DNA of 14,837 nt from Gammaproteobacteria bacterium (GCA_027297825.1 JAPUHH010000168.1:1-14837), one strand, 5' to 3'; numbered from the stretch's first letter, positions 1-7,360 are shown. Program-made: numbers and translations. Notes: generated by a model not told the origin, from the letters alone.

Positions 1-1622
1 ATAATAATTTGATATTTACCATTGTGTATGTCGTCTAACTTATTTTGTAATGCATCCTTTTTGCGCGTGCTATCGCGGTCCACTCTTGTGATAGCAGTGT
101 CAGGAAATATTTCCTTTAACTTATTTTCAATTCGCTGTGTTCCTTCTCCCAGCCATATTAGATTCTCCGAATTACATTGTGGGCATATTTTTGGAGTAGT
201 CTGTTCTTTTAGGCAATAGTGACATTTGATCTTATTTAGCTTTTTATAGAAGGTCATGCGTGCATCGCAACGTGAGCATTCCGCGATCCAGCCGCAAGCA
301 TGGCAAAGCACAGTAGGTGCATAGCCGCGCCGATTTAAAAACAATAATATTTGGTGTTTTTTATCTAGTTCTACCTGAATTGCATCTAGCAGTTCATTCG
401 ATAAGCCATCGCTGACTATTTTGGAGCGTAAGTCTATTAATTTTACATCTGGAATTTTAGCCTGCTTAGCGCGTTTGCTTAGCACCAGCTTTTGGTAACG
501 ACCTGTATTGACATTGTGCTGGCTCTCAAAAGATGGTGTGGCGCTGCCTAAAACAATAGGTATGGCTAATTGTTTGGCACGATAAATGGCAATATCGCGC
601 GCATGATATAAAAAACCTTCTTGCTGCTTGAAAGATATATCATGCTCCTCATCAACAATAATTAAACCAAGGTTATTGCAAGGCAAAAAAACAGCTGAAC
701 GTGTGCCGACAATTATTTTCGCGGCACCCGTATTAGTCGCTAGCCAAGCTTGAGCACGTTCCGTTTCATTCAAGTTCGAATGCATTAAAGCAACCTGCAC
801 GCCCATTCTCGTTTCGATGCGTTGCACAAGTTGCGGCGTTAGCCCTATTTCCGGCACCAGGATTAGAACTTGTTTATCATTTCGAATCACGTCTTTGGCT
901 AAGGCAAGATACACCTCAGTTTTCCCGCTACCGGTGATTCCGGCAAGCAAGTGTGCGTTAAATCTATTCAGGCCAGCTTGAATTTTTTCATAAGCATGCT
1001 GTTGTTCTTCATTGAGAGAAAGTTGATTAACGGGTGCGCTTGCTTTCTGCACGACTTGCGGTTTTTGCAAGAGTGTTTTTTTAACCAAATTTTTATCTAG
1101 TAAAGCTTTTATGGCGGGTCGCCAGTTAGACGTATGCTGCGAAATTTCATTGGCGCTAAGCCCATTGGTATGAGAATGTAATAACTCAACAATTAAGCGC
1201 TGCTTAGGCGCGCGTTCTAATGAATTGTCCAGTGCCGCGTCGTAATTGACTCGGTAGATTGTTTTGCTGTGGGCGGTAATGAATTTACCTTTGCGCAATA
1301 CATTCGGGAGGGCAGCACTCAGCACCTCGCCGAGAGGTTGCTGATAATAATTAGCCGTCCAAAATAGTAAATCCAATAAAGGTAGATTAAATATTGGCTG
1401 TGTATCGAGTATTTCAGTAACGGTTTTTAATTTGCTAAATGGCAAAGTGCTGTGTTTAGCAATTCCCACTATAATGCCAATAAGTTTGCGCTTGCCAAAC
1501 GTTACGTGCGCGCGCGTGCCGATCTTAATGTCACCCGGAGCTTGATGCTGAGGTGCAAGGTACTCAAAGCTTTGATAGAGCGGTACCGGCAAGGCAATTT
1601 TTAGGACGGCAGTTGAGTTCAT
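1..1622 (-). CDS. priA: Primosomal protein N' (PriA helicase), C-terminus cut by window edge
   Basis: PriA is a 3'-to-5' superfamily 2 DNA helicase that recognises stalled or recombined forks and reloads the replicative helicase. I translated 540 codons from ATG 1622-1620 to the window edge with no stop. An N-terminal 3'-DNA-binding domain comes first (residues 1 to about 105). The helicase core follows: Walker A GITGSGKT (228-235), GTRSAVF (306-312), the DEEH box (324-327), GSATPS (359-364) and GEGTQ (492-496). Eight cysteines (440, 443, 449, 452, 467, 470, 480, 483) form the two zinc sites typical of PriA. Family members are about 730 residues, so roughly 190 C-terminal residues lie beyond base 1. 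The ATG is preferred because MNSTAVLKIALPVPL matches the usual PriA start, although no strong ribosome binding site precedes it. Identification is secure. Confidence 0.97.
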   Translation of the reverse strand, partial: MNSTAVLKIALPVPLYQSFEYLAPQHQAPGDIKIGTRAHVTFGKRKLIGIIVGIAKHSTLPFSKLKTVTEILDTQPIFNLPLLDLLFWTANYYQQPLGEVLSAALPNVLRKGKFITAHSKTIYRVNYDAALDNSLERAPKQRLIVELLHSHTNGLSANEISQHTSNWRPAIKALLDKNLVKKTLLQKPQVVQKASAPVNQLSLNEEQQHAYEKIQAGLNRFNAHLLAGITGSGKTEVYLALAKDVIRNDKQVLILVPEIGLTPQLVQRIETRMGVQVALMHSNLNETERAQAWLATNTGAAKIIVGTRSAVFLPCNNLGLIIVDEEHDISFKQQEGFLYHARDIAIYRAKQLAIPIVLGSATPSFESQHNVNTGRYQKLVLSKRAKQAKIPDVKLIDLRSKIVSDGLSNELLDAIQVELDKKHQILLFLNRRGYAPTVLCHACGWIAECSRCDARMTFYKKLNKIKCHYCLKEQTTPKICPQCNSENLIWLGEGTQRIENKLKEIFPDTAITRVDRDSTRKKDALQNKLDDIHNGKYQII

Positions 1623-1713
1623 AACAAATAGGTTGTTCTTTTCGATGTAATCTTCATTCTAGAAATGGGTTATTGGAGACCTGCGCTGTAAGGATTTATG
1701 GAGTTTGATCTTC

Positions 1714-1722
1714 TGTGGATAA
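1714..1722 (-). promoter_or_regulatory. DnaA-box consensus sequence upstream of priA
   Basis: TGTGGATAA here is the exact complement of the DnaA box TTATCCACA. It lies about 92 bp upstream of the priA start codon. A 9-mer is expected about 0.1 times by chance on both strands of a window this size, yet three perfect copies occur (the others are at 10563-10585). DnaA binding is inferred from sequence only. Confidence 0.4.
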
Positions 1723-1803
1723 CTATGTGGGTAGGTGTCATGGAGGGGTAGAGTTAAGTGATGAAAGTCAAATTATATAAGTGCAGTCAACTATTAATTA
1801 AAC

Positions 1804-1818
1804 CATTGAAATTCAATG
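1804..1818. repeat. Perfect 15-bp palindrome upstream of priA
   Basis: CATTGAA, a single A, then TTCAATG form an exact inverted repeat with 7-bp arms. Such a short odd-length palindrome could be an operator for a dimeric regulator. It is about 180 bp from the priA start and about 120 bp from the decayed gene on the other side, so no target is evident. Confidence 0.3.
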
Positions 1819-1938
1819 ATAAAATGTGATATGCGTAAGCTAAGTGTTGATGCAATAGTAGAAAGTCTAGTTACCTGAAGATGTGAATAAACCACACCAC
1901 CATGAGGAAGCGACTTATGTGCATTATTTTTAGCTACG

Positions 1939-2444
1939 ATGTCAACGAAATCCATGCTTAACCGTTATCTAGCGTGTGATGGTATTCTATGTAAAAGAGT
2001 TGGTCGCAAACTAGCTACTTTGGCTTGTTTACAGCATCACTATACAGCCAATGCAGGCAGTAAACTGTTGTTTAAAAGGCATAGAAAATCTAAGCGATAC
2101 AACAGTGCTGATGTAATTGAGAGCAGATGGGCTACAGCACATTCACAGCAACGCGAAGATTTTCTCGCTAAGTTAGAGCGGCGAGCATTGGACATTATGC
2201 AGGATGCGATGATGCGGATAATAAAAAAATATGCCAATAAGCCTGCAGAGCAATGGCTCCATTGTTTTATCGAATACTTAATGATCAAATTATGGATCTA
2301 CATCGTAAAAATACAACACAGAATCGCTGGTGGATATGATGGCTAGGCAACAAAGATTATAAAAATAATGCGCATGATCCGGTACAACAACTAGCTAGTG
2401 AAGAGATGAATCAAATCACAAAATTAGATCTGAAAGATTCGTGA
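1939..2444 (+). pseudogene. Decayed ECF RNA polymerase sigma factor gene
   Basis: A 135-codon frame opens at ATG 1939 and ends at 2346, but only part looks like a real protein. From about 2140 it reads REDFLAKLERRA, then LDIMQDAMMRIIKKYANKPA, as in the region 2 segment of ECF sigma factors of the 'ALDIVQDAM...PLFYRIL' type. At 2254-2258 the frame slips: the family continuation PLFYRILNDQIMDLHRK is read one frame over, from 2256. That frame meets a TGA at 2337-2339 inside the family segment RNRWWI/WLGNKD, then runs on as NNAHDPVQQLASEEM to a stop at 2442-2444. About 15-20 residues normally between ERRA and LDI are missing, and no region 4 (the -35 recognition domain) follows. The first 60 codons resemble no sigma sequence. 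Family assignment is from memory of conserved motifs; loss of function follows from the visible frameshift, stop and missing domain. Confidence 0.78.
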
Positions 2445-2454
2445 GCGTTACTAG

Positions 2455-2578
2455 TGGTTTAAAAATTTGCCTCCGGAAGAGAGAATAGGGAATGTATCAG
2501 CGCTGGAAGAGTATGATGCCTGATCATCGTCAAAAATTTCGTAAGAAATGGAAAAATCAGTCGAGAAAAGCACAATAA
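2455..2578 (+). pseudogene. Remnant of a DUF3106-type gene, C-terminal end, frameshifted
   Basis: Two adjacent frames together spell the repeating pattern of DUF3106 proteins (W..LPPEER....RW..M.P..R...R.RW). Frame one, from 2455, gives WFKNLPPEERIG and then loses the pattern before a TGA at 2521-2523. The other frame, from ATG 2492, gives MYQRWKSMMPDHRQKF and RKKWKNQSRKAQ, ending in TAA at 2576-2578. No start or N-terminal part is left. In many proteobacteria a DUF3106 gene sits a gene or two downstream of this kind of ECF sigma factor, so this fragment and the sigma remnant are probably relics of one operon, with the intervening DUF3619 or anti-sigma gene deleted. The protein's role is unknown. 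Confidence 0.65.
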
Positions 2579-2731
2579 GTAATGATCGTTATTTAATAAT
2601 AGCTGCCAAATTATGGTCATTTAGTTGGTAAAAACAGGGGTTTGCCAAATTATACAAGCTATTGAAGAACAAGTTCCTATCTAATAGCCATTCGGCTAAA
2701 GTACAGCTTTCTCAAATAAAATTATTGTTTA

Positions 2732-3685
2732 ATGACTATAACTCCAGGTGATACTCGCCAATTATCTACCTTGTCCCGTCTTGGTCTATTTGGCGCGGTT
2801 GACTTAGAGCAATGCGCGGGCTTGCTTGCAAAGTGCAATAGCAGAACCTTAAAGCCCGATGAAGTACTGCTTTATAAAGATCAAGATAATCGCTCTATGT
2901 ATGTGATTGTCGACGGCCATCTAGGTATGCATCTGCATGAGAATGCTGCAGCAGTCGTTACGTTGAATCCTGGTGATACCGTCGGCGAAATGTCGGTAAT
3001 CGGCGAACAACCCACAAGTGCTTATGTTAAAGCGCAAACAAAATGCAAAGTACTAGAGATTCCAGAAAAGCTTTTATGGGAGTTTGTTTCTAGTGATGTA
3101 AATTTCGCACGTAACCTGATGAAGCTTTTTGTTAAACGCATGCTAGATTTAAATCGATTGGTCTATCAGGCTTTACAAGAAGAGGAACGTAATAACATCA
3201 GGGCAGATAAAGATGAATTTACTGGCATGTATAGTAAGCAGTGGTTGAAAGACACACTCCCTTATGAAATGACACGCTGTACTATGCGCAATCGCACTCT
3301 AGCGATGTTGATGTTAGAAGTGGATCGGTTTAAAAGTTTACTCGAAACGTATGGCCAATACACCGTAGATAAAATATTTCAGGCGATTGCTAATGCAATA
3401 CAAATTGAACTGCGTGGTATGGACATGGCAGTAAAATTTAGCGAGGGCTGTATCGCTTTACTGTTGTTAGGTACAGATGAAATACAAGCTGAAAATGTAG
3501 TGAAGCGTATACATCATGCTGTGGATCTAGTTGTATTAAGTGATACAAAGATTAATGAAAAATTTACAGTGTCCATAGGAGTGGCAGAGATGGCGCCAGA
3601 GGATTATGCTGATTTACTCATTGCACGCACTCAAGCTGCGCTAGCAAGAGCGAGCAGCGAAGGTAGCAGACAGATCTCGCATTAA
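2732..3685 (+). CDS. Cyclic-nucleotide-binding-fold protein with degenerate GGDEF domain
   Basis: This 317-residue cytoplasmic protein has no signal peptide or membrane segment. Residues 15-130 form a cNMP-binding (CAP/PKA-type) domain: YVIVDGHLGMHL, then LNPGDTVGEMSVIGEQPTSAYVKA. The glycine-glutamate of the phosphate-binding cassette is kept (GE, 85-86), but the arginine that normally binds the cyclic phosphate is replaced in PTSA, so cAMP binding is doubtful. Residues 160-317 form a GGDEF domain (DEFTGMYSKQWL, LEVDRFKSLLETYG, FTVSIGVAEM). The catalytic motif is SEGCI (237-241) instead of GGDEF, so diguanylate cyclase activity is not expected. The inhibitory site RxxD survives as RGMD (228-231), exactly five residues before the motif, so c-di-GMP sensing is possible. 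It stands alone between decayed genes and the HNH gene, without a clear ribosome binding site. Domain calls are firm; function is inference. Confidence 0.88.
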   Translation: MTITPGDTRQLSTLSRLGLFGAVDLEQCAGLLAKCNSRTLKPDEVLLYKDQDNRSMYVIVDGHLGMHLHENAAAVVTLNPGDTVGEMSVIGEQPTSAYVKAQTKCKVLEIPEKLLWEFVSSDVNFARNLMKLFVKRMLDLNRLVYQALQEEERNNIRADKDEFTGMYSKQWLKDTLPYEMTRCTMRNRTLAMLMLEVDRFKSLLETYGQYTVDKIFQAIANAIQIELRGMDMAVKFSEGCIALLLLGTDEIQAENVVKRIHHAVDLVVLSDTKINEKFTVSIGVAEMAPEDYADLLIARTQAALARASSEGSRQISH

Positions 3686-3801
3686 TGATTTTTTGGGTTT
3701 TCCCGGGCAATATCTATTTTCTGAATTATCCTTCGTTCCTTAATAAACTCACACATATTGCAGGGTTATTTTGAATTTTACTGAAATTGTAAGCTCTAAT
3801 C

Positions 3802-3807
3802 TATAAT
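3802..3807 (+). promoter_or_regulatory. Possible -10 element for the HNH endonuclease gene
   Basis: TATAAT matches the sigma-70 -10 consensus exactly and sits 57 bases before the GTG start at 3865. I see no good -35 hexamer at the right spacing; TTTACT at 3777-3782 is a weak candidate with a 19-bp spacer. Confidence 0.35.
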
Positions 3808-3864
3808 TGCTTTTAGACATCATTTACCGATACAGTTCGCATCTAGGTAAATCTGGAGAACCCA

Positions 3865-4455
3865 GTGAGTAATCTAAGCCTTCAAGTACTGCGTACAGAT
3901 GTGTCAGGAATGCCTATGGAATGGGTAAATTATCAGGACGCAGCACGTTTATATCACGGTGAACAAGTTGCATATACTTGTGGCGAACCAATATATGTTA
4001 TTCATGGTGGCATCAATGCGCACAGTGGCCTACGCAGTGCGATCGAAGTTCATTCCATCATTGCCACGCATGGTAATAACCGATCTTTATATGATGGTTA
4101 TATCCCACCCTTAAACAACCGGGCGTTATTCAGGCGTGATGCGAATTTGTGTTTATATTGTGGAAAGCGCTTTGATCGTCGAGATTTATCGCGCGATCAT
4201 ATTAAGCCGCTTAGTTTTAATGGCATAGATGAGTGGAATAATGTCGTTACCGCTTGCAAGCGTTGCAACAATCACAAAGCAGGCCAAACTCCAGAGCAAG
4301 CGAGAATGCAACTTCTAGCGATTCCCTTTACACCCACTCATGCAGAATATATTTACTTGCAAGGCCGTCAAGTATTGGCAGACCAAATGAAATTTTTATT
4401 GGCGCACTTTCCACGCTCTAGCCCGTTACACAAGCGCTTAAGTGGGTTAACGTAG
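3865..4455 (+). CDS. HNH endonuclease family protein
   Basis: The 196-residue product carries a zinc-ribbon HNH nuclease domain at about residues 90-145. The parts seen are CLYC (96-99), the catalytic DHIKPLS segment with D111 and H112, the central W124-N125-N126, and ACKRCNNHKAG with C131, C134 and H137. The four cysteines should bind structural zinc and H112 should be the general base. The N-terminal 85 residues (VLRTD..G.P..W..., GGINAHSGLRS) and the tail (YIYLQGRQVLADQMKF) match a stand-alone HNH family common in beta- and gammaproteobacteria, whose natural substrate is not known to me. The start is GTG 3865, with GGAGA at 3855-3859 as ribosome binding site five bases before it. No toxin-immunity, intron or restriction partner is adjacent, so I would not call it a mobile or defence nuclease. 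Confidence 0.9.
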   Translation: MSNLSLQVLRTDVSGMPMEWVNYQDAARLYHGEQVAYTCGEPIYVIHGGINAHSGLRSAIEVHSIIATHGNNRSLYDGYIPPLNNRALFRRDANLCLYCGKRFDRRDLSRDHIKPLSFNGIDEWNNVVTACKRCNNHKAGQTPEQARMQLLAIPFTPTHAEYIYLQGRQVLADQMKFLLAHFPRSSPLHKRLSGLT

Positions 4456-4476
4456 CTAGAATATAAATTCTGATAA

Positions 4477-4499
4477 TTTGTAGATAAAAAGTCTACAAA
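4477..4499. repeat. Inverted repeat between the HNH gene and hemH
   Basis: TTTGTAGA (4477-4484) and TCTACAAA (4492-4499) are exact inverted copies around a 7-base A-rich loop. It starts 21 bases after the HNH stop codon. As RNA it would form an 8-bp hairpin, but only two of its pairs are G-C and no T-run follows on the plus strand. It may be a weak terminator or an operator in the hemH upstream region. Confidence 0.4.
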
Positions 4500-4596
4500 C
4501 TTGTCCCCTGTTTCGCCTGAATAAAATTAAATACATTCTTATATTCGTTTAGAATATTATCTATGAACATGTGCAATGGAAAATTAGTTAATTCTT

Positions 4597-5700
4597 ATGC
4601 CAAAATTCAACGGCGAACCAGACTACATACATGGCAGTGAGCCCTGCCTAGGGGTGCTCATCACAAATCTAGGTACGCCTACTGCACCGACTACAAAAGC
4701 GGTAAGAAAGTATTTAGCAGAATTTTTATGGGATCCACGTGTTGTTGAAATACCAAGACCACTATGGTGGTTACTTTTGCATGGAGTTATTTTGCCGACG
4801 CGCACAAGTAAAAGTGCAAAAGCCTATGCAAAGGTGTGGACAGATGAAGGCTCGCCTTTATTGGCTATTAGTAAAAAGCAACGCAGCGCACTACAAACTG
4901 CACTGGATGGAGCTTTAACTGGGAAAGTTAAGGTTGAATTAGCCATGCGCTATGGAGAGCCTTCAATCCAATCTGCACTGGCTGCGTTACGTGCAAGCCA
5001 TGCAAGACGCATTCTAGTCTTGCCTCTGTACCCACAATATTCTGCCAGTACGACAGCTTCTACATTTGATGCCATAGCACAAGAATTTAAACATCTACGG
5101 TGGTTGCCGGAACTGCGTATGGTGAATCAATATGCCGCGCAGCCTGAATATATCAATGCGTGTGCAGAGAAAATAAAAACTCATTGGCAGCAAAAGCAAC
5201 GCAGCCAGAAATTATTATTTTCATTTCATGGCTTACCGAAACGAAATTTATTACTCGGCGATCCCTATCATTGTGAATGCCAGCAGACCGCGCGACTCAT
5301 TGCAGAAAAACTTGCGTTAAAAGAAACGGATTGGGAAATCACTTTTCAATCGCGCTTTGGTAAAGCGGAATGGTTGCAGCCCTATAACGTTGAGCGAATC
5401 GCAACATTACCTGGCGAAGGGATAAAATCTATAGATGTTTTTTGTCCAGGCTTTTCTGCAGACTGTCTTGAAACACTGGAAGAGATGGCTATGACAAACC
5501 ATGAAATTTTCTTACAAAATGGTGGAGAGTCATTCAATTATATTCCAGCATTAAACGTTGAACCTGCGCATATAGAAGCACTAGTTAAAATTATTTTGCA
5601 GCACACGCAAGGTTGGCCTGAACGTTCTTCTGTAAATGCTGAGACTGCTGATAAAGAGTCGAATCGACAACATGCGCTACGGCTAGGTGCCAAGCAATAA
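4597..5700 (+). CDS. hemH: Ferrochelatase
   Basis: Ferrochelatase inserts Fe2+ into protoporphyrin IX, the last step of protohaem synthesis, at the cytoplasmic face of the inner membrane. The 367-residue product begins with the family segment GVLITNLGTP (19-28), followed by FLWDPRVVEIPRPLWW (43-58), GSPLL (85-89) and VLPLYPQYSASTTAS (141-155). The catalytic histidine is H211 in FSFHGLP, and the conserved acidic partner is in ETLEEM (E296). FQSRFGKAEWLQPY and FCPGFSADC complete the set. Cysteines at 226 and 228 (PYHCEC) match the gammaproteobacterial type. The last 30 or so residues (from about 338) are a polar tail beyond the catalytic fold, making the protein slightly longer than usual. An in-frame TAG at 4585 rules out an upstream start; the ribosome binding site is weak. 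It converges on the DUF302 gene. Confidence 0.98.
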   Translation: MPKFNGEPDYIHGSEPCLGVLITNLGTPTAPTTKAVRKYLAEFLWDPRVVEIPRPLWWLLLHGVILPTRTSKSAKAYAKVWTDEGSPLLAISKKQRSALQTALDGALTGKVKVELAMRYGEPSIQSALAALRASHARRILVLPLYPQYSASTTASTFDAIAQEFKHLRWLPELRMVNQYAAQPEYINACAEKIKTHWQQKQRSQKLLFSFHGLPKRNLLLGDPYHCECQQTARLIAEKLALKETDWEITFQSRFGKAEWLQPYNVERIATLPGEGIKSIDVFCPGFSADCLETLEEMAMTNHEIFLQNGGESFNYIPALNVEPAHIEALVKIILQHTQGWPERSSVNAETADKESNRQHALRLGAKQ

Positions 5701-5741
5701 CTGCTTTAATATGGGCGTAATTGGGTGTAATTAGACTGGAA

Positions 5742-5777
5742 CTGAATGACCGCTAACGGCCCAAAGCGGACATTCAG
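5742..5777. repeat. 36-bp imperfect palindrome, dispersed repeat copy 1
   Basis: CTGAATG (5742-5748) pairs with CATTCAG (5771-5777). After one A/A mismatch the inner arm CCGCT (5750-5754) pairs with AGCGG (5765-5769), leaving a 10-base loop. A second, weaker copy is at 6719-6754. It starts 42 bases after hemH and lies between hemH and the convergent DUF302 gene, so it could act as a two-way transcription stop or mRNA 3'-end hairpin. I recall similar 'GACCGCT...AGCGGACATTC' hairpins as dispersed intergenic repeats in other gammaproteobacteria, but could not check that. Confidence 0.75.
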
Positions 5778-5936
5778 AATTACAACTAATTATCACGTCT
5801 TCAATATAAATAATTATCAATAGCGAGTAACTGCGGTAGACAACGCACTACTCAGGCACTTAATTAAATCAACAATTAGTTAGATGTATAGGCTCCTTTA
5901 ACACACCAAATTAAACGTAATTACAGAACAGATCTA

Positions 5937-6467
5937 TTATTGGTAGCTCTCGGCAATTCGATGTAATACGGCTTTTAATTCCTGGGTGGCAATTTCTGCT
6001 GCTTGTGCTTGTTTGAGATTAAGGCCATCGGCCTCGGCAACTGGATCGTAAAAGCCCACAATGATCCTACCTTCCCTACTTCCCTCAGTAAATTCACGAA
6101 AAATAGTAAATCGACATGGAATTATAAGCGAGATGAAAGGATCTTCTTCAATGGCTTGTGCTAGGTACTGAGTTTTACAAACGGATATAACTCGATTTTC
6201 AATGTGTTTGTTATACTCTTTAACAGCCTCACCAATATTCAGTTCATTTACTACTTGCCAGTTCTCGCCCAGCACCTCACTGTGAACAAGACTTACTACC
6301 TCATCAAAGTTTAATTCTCGTGGCAAATAAATGACGTATGCATCTCCATGGCGCGTTATGTCATCGGCACTGCTTTGAATAGGGAATGTTAATAAGAGGC
6401 ATAACCAGATTACATGTAGCAAACAAAGATTGCGGACAGTTTCGAGATTTAATATTTTATTAGCCAT
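5937..6467 (-). CDS. Secreted DUF302 family protein
   Basis: The 176-residue product starts with a signal peptide: a short charged start, a hydrophobic stretch at about 14-31 (LCLLHVIWLCLLLTF) and a likely signal peptidase I site after SSA (33-35), so it is probably periplasmic. The rest fits the DUF302 fold. Residues 50-130 include FDEVVSLVHSEVL, an NELNIGEAVKEYN strand-helix, VISVCKTQYLAQAI and the family signature SLIIPCRFTIFRE. GRIIVGFYDPVAEA (about 134-147) gives the typical late strand and YDP. The two cysteines, in VCKTQ and IPCRF, could form a disulfide or bind a ligand. DUF302 proteins have no settled function. The gene sits alone, flanked by two copies of the 36-bp repeat, and is convergent with hemH. 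ATG 6467 is the only start that keeps the signal peptide. Confidence 0.82.
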   Translation of the reverse strand: MANKILNLETVRNLCLLHVIWLCLLLTFPIQSSADDITRHGDAYVIYLPRELNFDEVVSLVHSEVLGENWQVVNELNIGEAVKEYNKHIENRVISVCKTQYLAQAIEEDPFISLIIPCRFTIFREFTEGSREGRIIVGFYDPVAEADGLNLKQAQAAEIATQELKAVLHRIAESYQ

Positions 6468-6718
6468 ATTTAGGAGTACCTGTGTCTAGCGAATTTGTAA
6501 TAACGCGTTAATTCAAGCTAAAAAAATAAGTGAAAATCGAGTACCCTAATAATTCCCTATTCTCAAATTATTGAACTTGAATAGAATACACCTCACCAAT
6601 TGGAAATTCAGTGAATTGCTATTGTTATGACAATATTCTGTTGGAAATTTTTCGGGCCCCTTGCAGTCGATAAGTGCGAAGCTAAAGTATCTTTTTAGTT
6701 AGGATTTAAAGTGATGGT

Positions 6719-6754
6719 CTGAATGACCGCTAATGGCCAAAAGAAGACATTCAG
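6719..6754. repeat. 36-bp imperfect palindrome, dispersed repeat copy 2
   Basis: Same 36-bp element and orientation as the copy at 5742-5777, differing at about five positions. The outer arms CTGAATG and CATTCAG are intact, but the inner arm AGCGG has become AGAAG, so the hairpin is weaker. It ends one base before the stop codon of the minus-strand rluE gene at 6756, so it forms that transcript's 3' end. Confidence 0.72.
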
Positions 6755-6755
6755 T

Positions 6756-7343
6756 CTATCCGTTGATTGACAGTTTGTTTGGGTTGTCTATTTGAATTTG
6801 CTTGTGTTGTCCTGGAGAGAGTGAGGTGAGATCCCACGGTCCAATTCGGTGGCGAATTAGGCGTAGAGTAGGGTGGTTCACTGCAGCCGTCATGCGTCGG
6901 ACTTGTCGATTTCTACCTTCGCGAATAATGATATTCAACCATCGAGTCGGGATCGATTTTCGAAACCGTATAGGTGGAGTACGTTCCCATAGCGCTTCTG
7001 GTTCATTGATGCGTGTTGCCTCTGCAGGTAATGTAGCTCCGTCTTTAAGTGTGACTCCACGACATAGTGCTTGTAGTGATTCATCGTTGATTTCTCCATC
7101 GATTTGCACCCAATAATGTTTTTCGAATTTATATTCTGGATCTGCAATGCGTTGCTGCAATATTCCATCATCGGTTAGCAGCAATAAACCTTCACTATCT
7201 TTATCTAGTCGTCCCGCAGGATAAATATTTGGGATGTCGATATAGTTGGCGAGTGTTTCCCGCCGACTCTCATCATCACTTTTGGCATCTGTGAATTGGC
7301 TTAACACGCCAAAAGGTTTATTGAATAGTATTAGCTTAGCCAT
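6756..7343 (-). CDS. rluE: 23S rRNA pseudouridine synthase RluE
   Basis: RluE isomerises a single uridine of 23S rRNA (U2457 in E. coli) near the peptidyl transferase centre. The 195-residue product has the RsuA-family catalytic core without the S4 RNA-binding domain, as expected for RluE. It begins directly with KLILFNKPFGVLSQFTD, then GRLDKDSEGLLLLTDDG with catalytic aspartate D47, KHYWVQIDGEI, and the RluE-type end REGRNRQVRRMTAAVNHPTLRLIRHRIGPW. The length is normal. It starts 17 bases after the stop of the 5' nuclease gene, so the two are probably cotranscribed. No clear Shine-Dalgarno precedes the ATG. RluB/RluF/RsuA are unlikely because they are longer and carry S4. Confidence 0.93.
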   Translation of the reverse strand: MAKLILFNKPFGVLSQFTDAKSDDESRRETLANYIDIPNIYPAGRLDKDSEGLLLLTDDGILQQRIADPEYKFEKHYWVQIDGEINDESLQALCRGVTLKDGATLPAEATRINEPEALWERTPPIRFRKSIPTRWLNIIIREGRNRQVRRMTAAVNHPTLRLIRHRIGPWDLTSLSPGQHKQIQIDNPNKLSING

Positions 7344-7360
7344 GGAGGTAAAGATTCTAA

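Larger units (their letters stand above)
1623..1938. other. Intergenic region upstream of priA
   Basis: These 316 bases contain no gene I can support. They hold a perfect DnaA-box sequence at 1714-1722 and a perfect palindrome at 1804-1818, each listed separately. A short GTG-started reading frame (1883-1933, 16 codons) is present but resembles nothing I know. The priA promoter should lie here on the minus strand, but I see no clear -35/-10 pair. Confidence 0.5.

Noticed and set aside
22..219. 65-residue plus-strand frame at the window start
   Set aside because: It lies antisense within priA, whose minus-strand frame contains all the helicase motifs.
1695..1760. GAGTTTGATC-like stretch reminiscent of the 16S rRNA 5' end
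   Set aside because: Only a few bases match; no rRNA sequence follows.
2040..2288. 82-residue minus-strand frame over the decayed sigma gene
   Set aside because: No recognisable motif, and the plus strand shows sigma-factor residues over the same bases.
3865..4455. HNH gene as part of a homing intron, toxin or defence island
   Set aside because: No immunity gene, intron, methylase or phage gene is nearby, and the sequence fits a chromosomal stand-alone HNH family.
2732..4455. CNB-GGDEF protein plus HNH nuclease as a cyclic-nucleotide-activated defence pair
   Set aside because: 180 bases and a likely separate promoter lie between them, both belong to ordinary chromosomal families, and no cyclic-oligonucleotide synthase is present.
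5806..5822. Possible Fur box (AATAATTATC) downstream of hemH
   Set aside because: The match to the 19-bp Fur consensus is partial and the position is 3' of hemH, not in a promoter.
6541..6640. Small AT-rich inverted repeats (AATAATT/AATTATT and TATTGT/ACAATA) upstream of the DUF302 gene
   Set aside because: Short, AT-rich and expected by chance; no alignment to a promoter.
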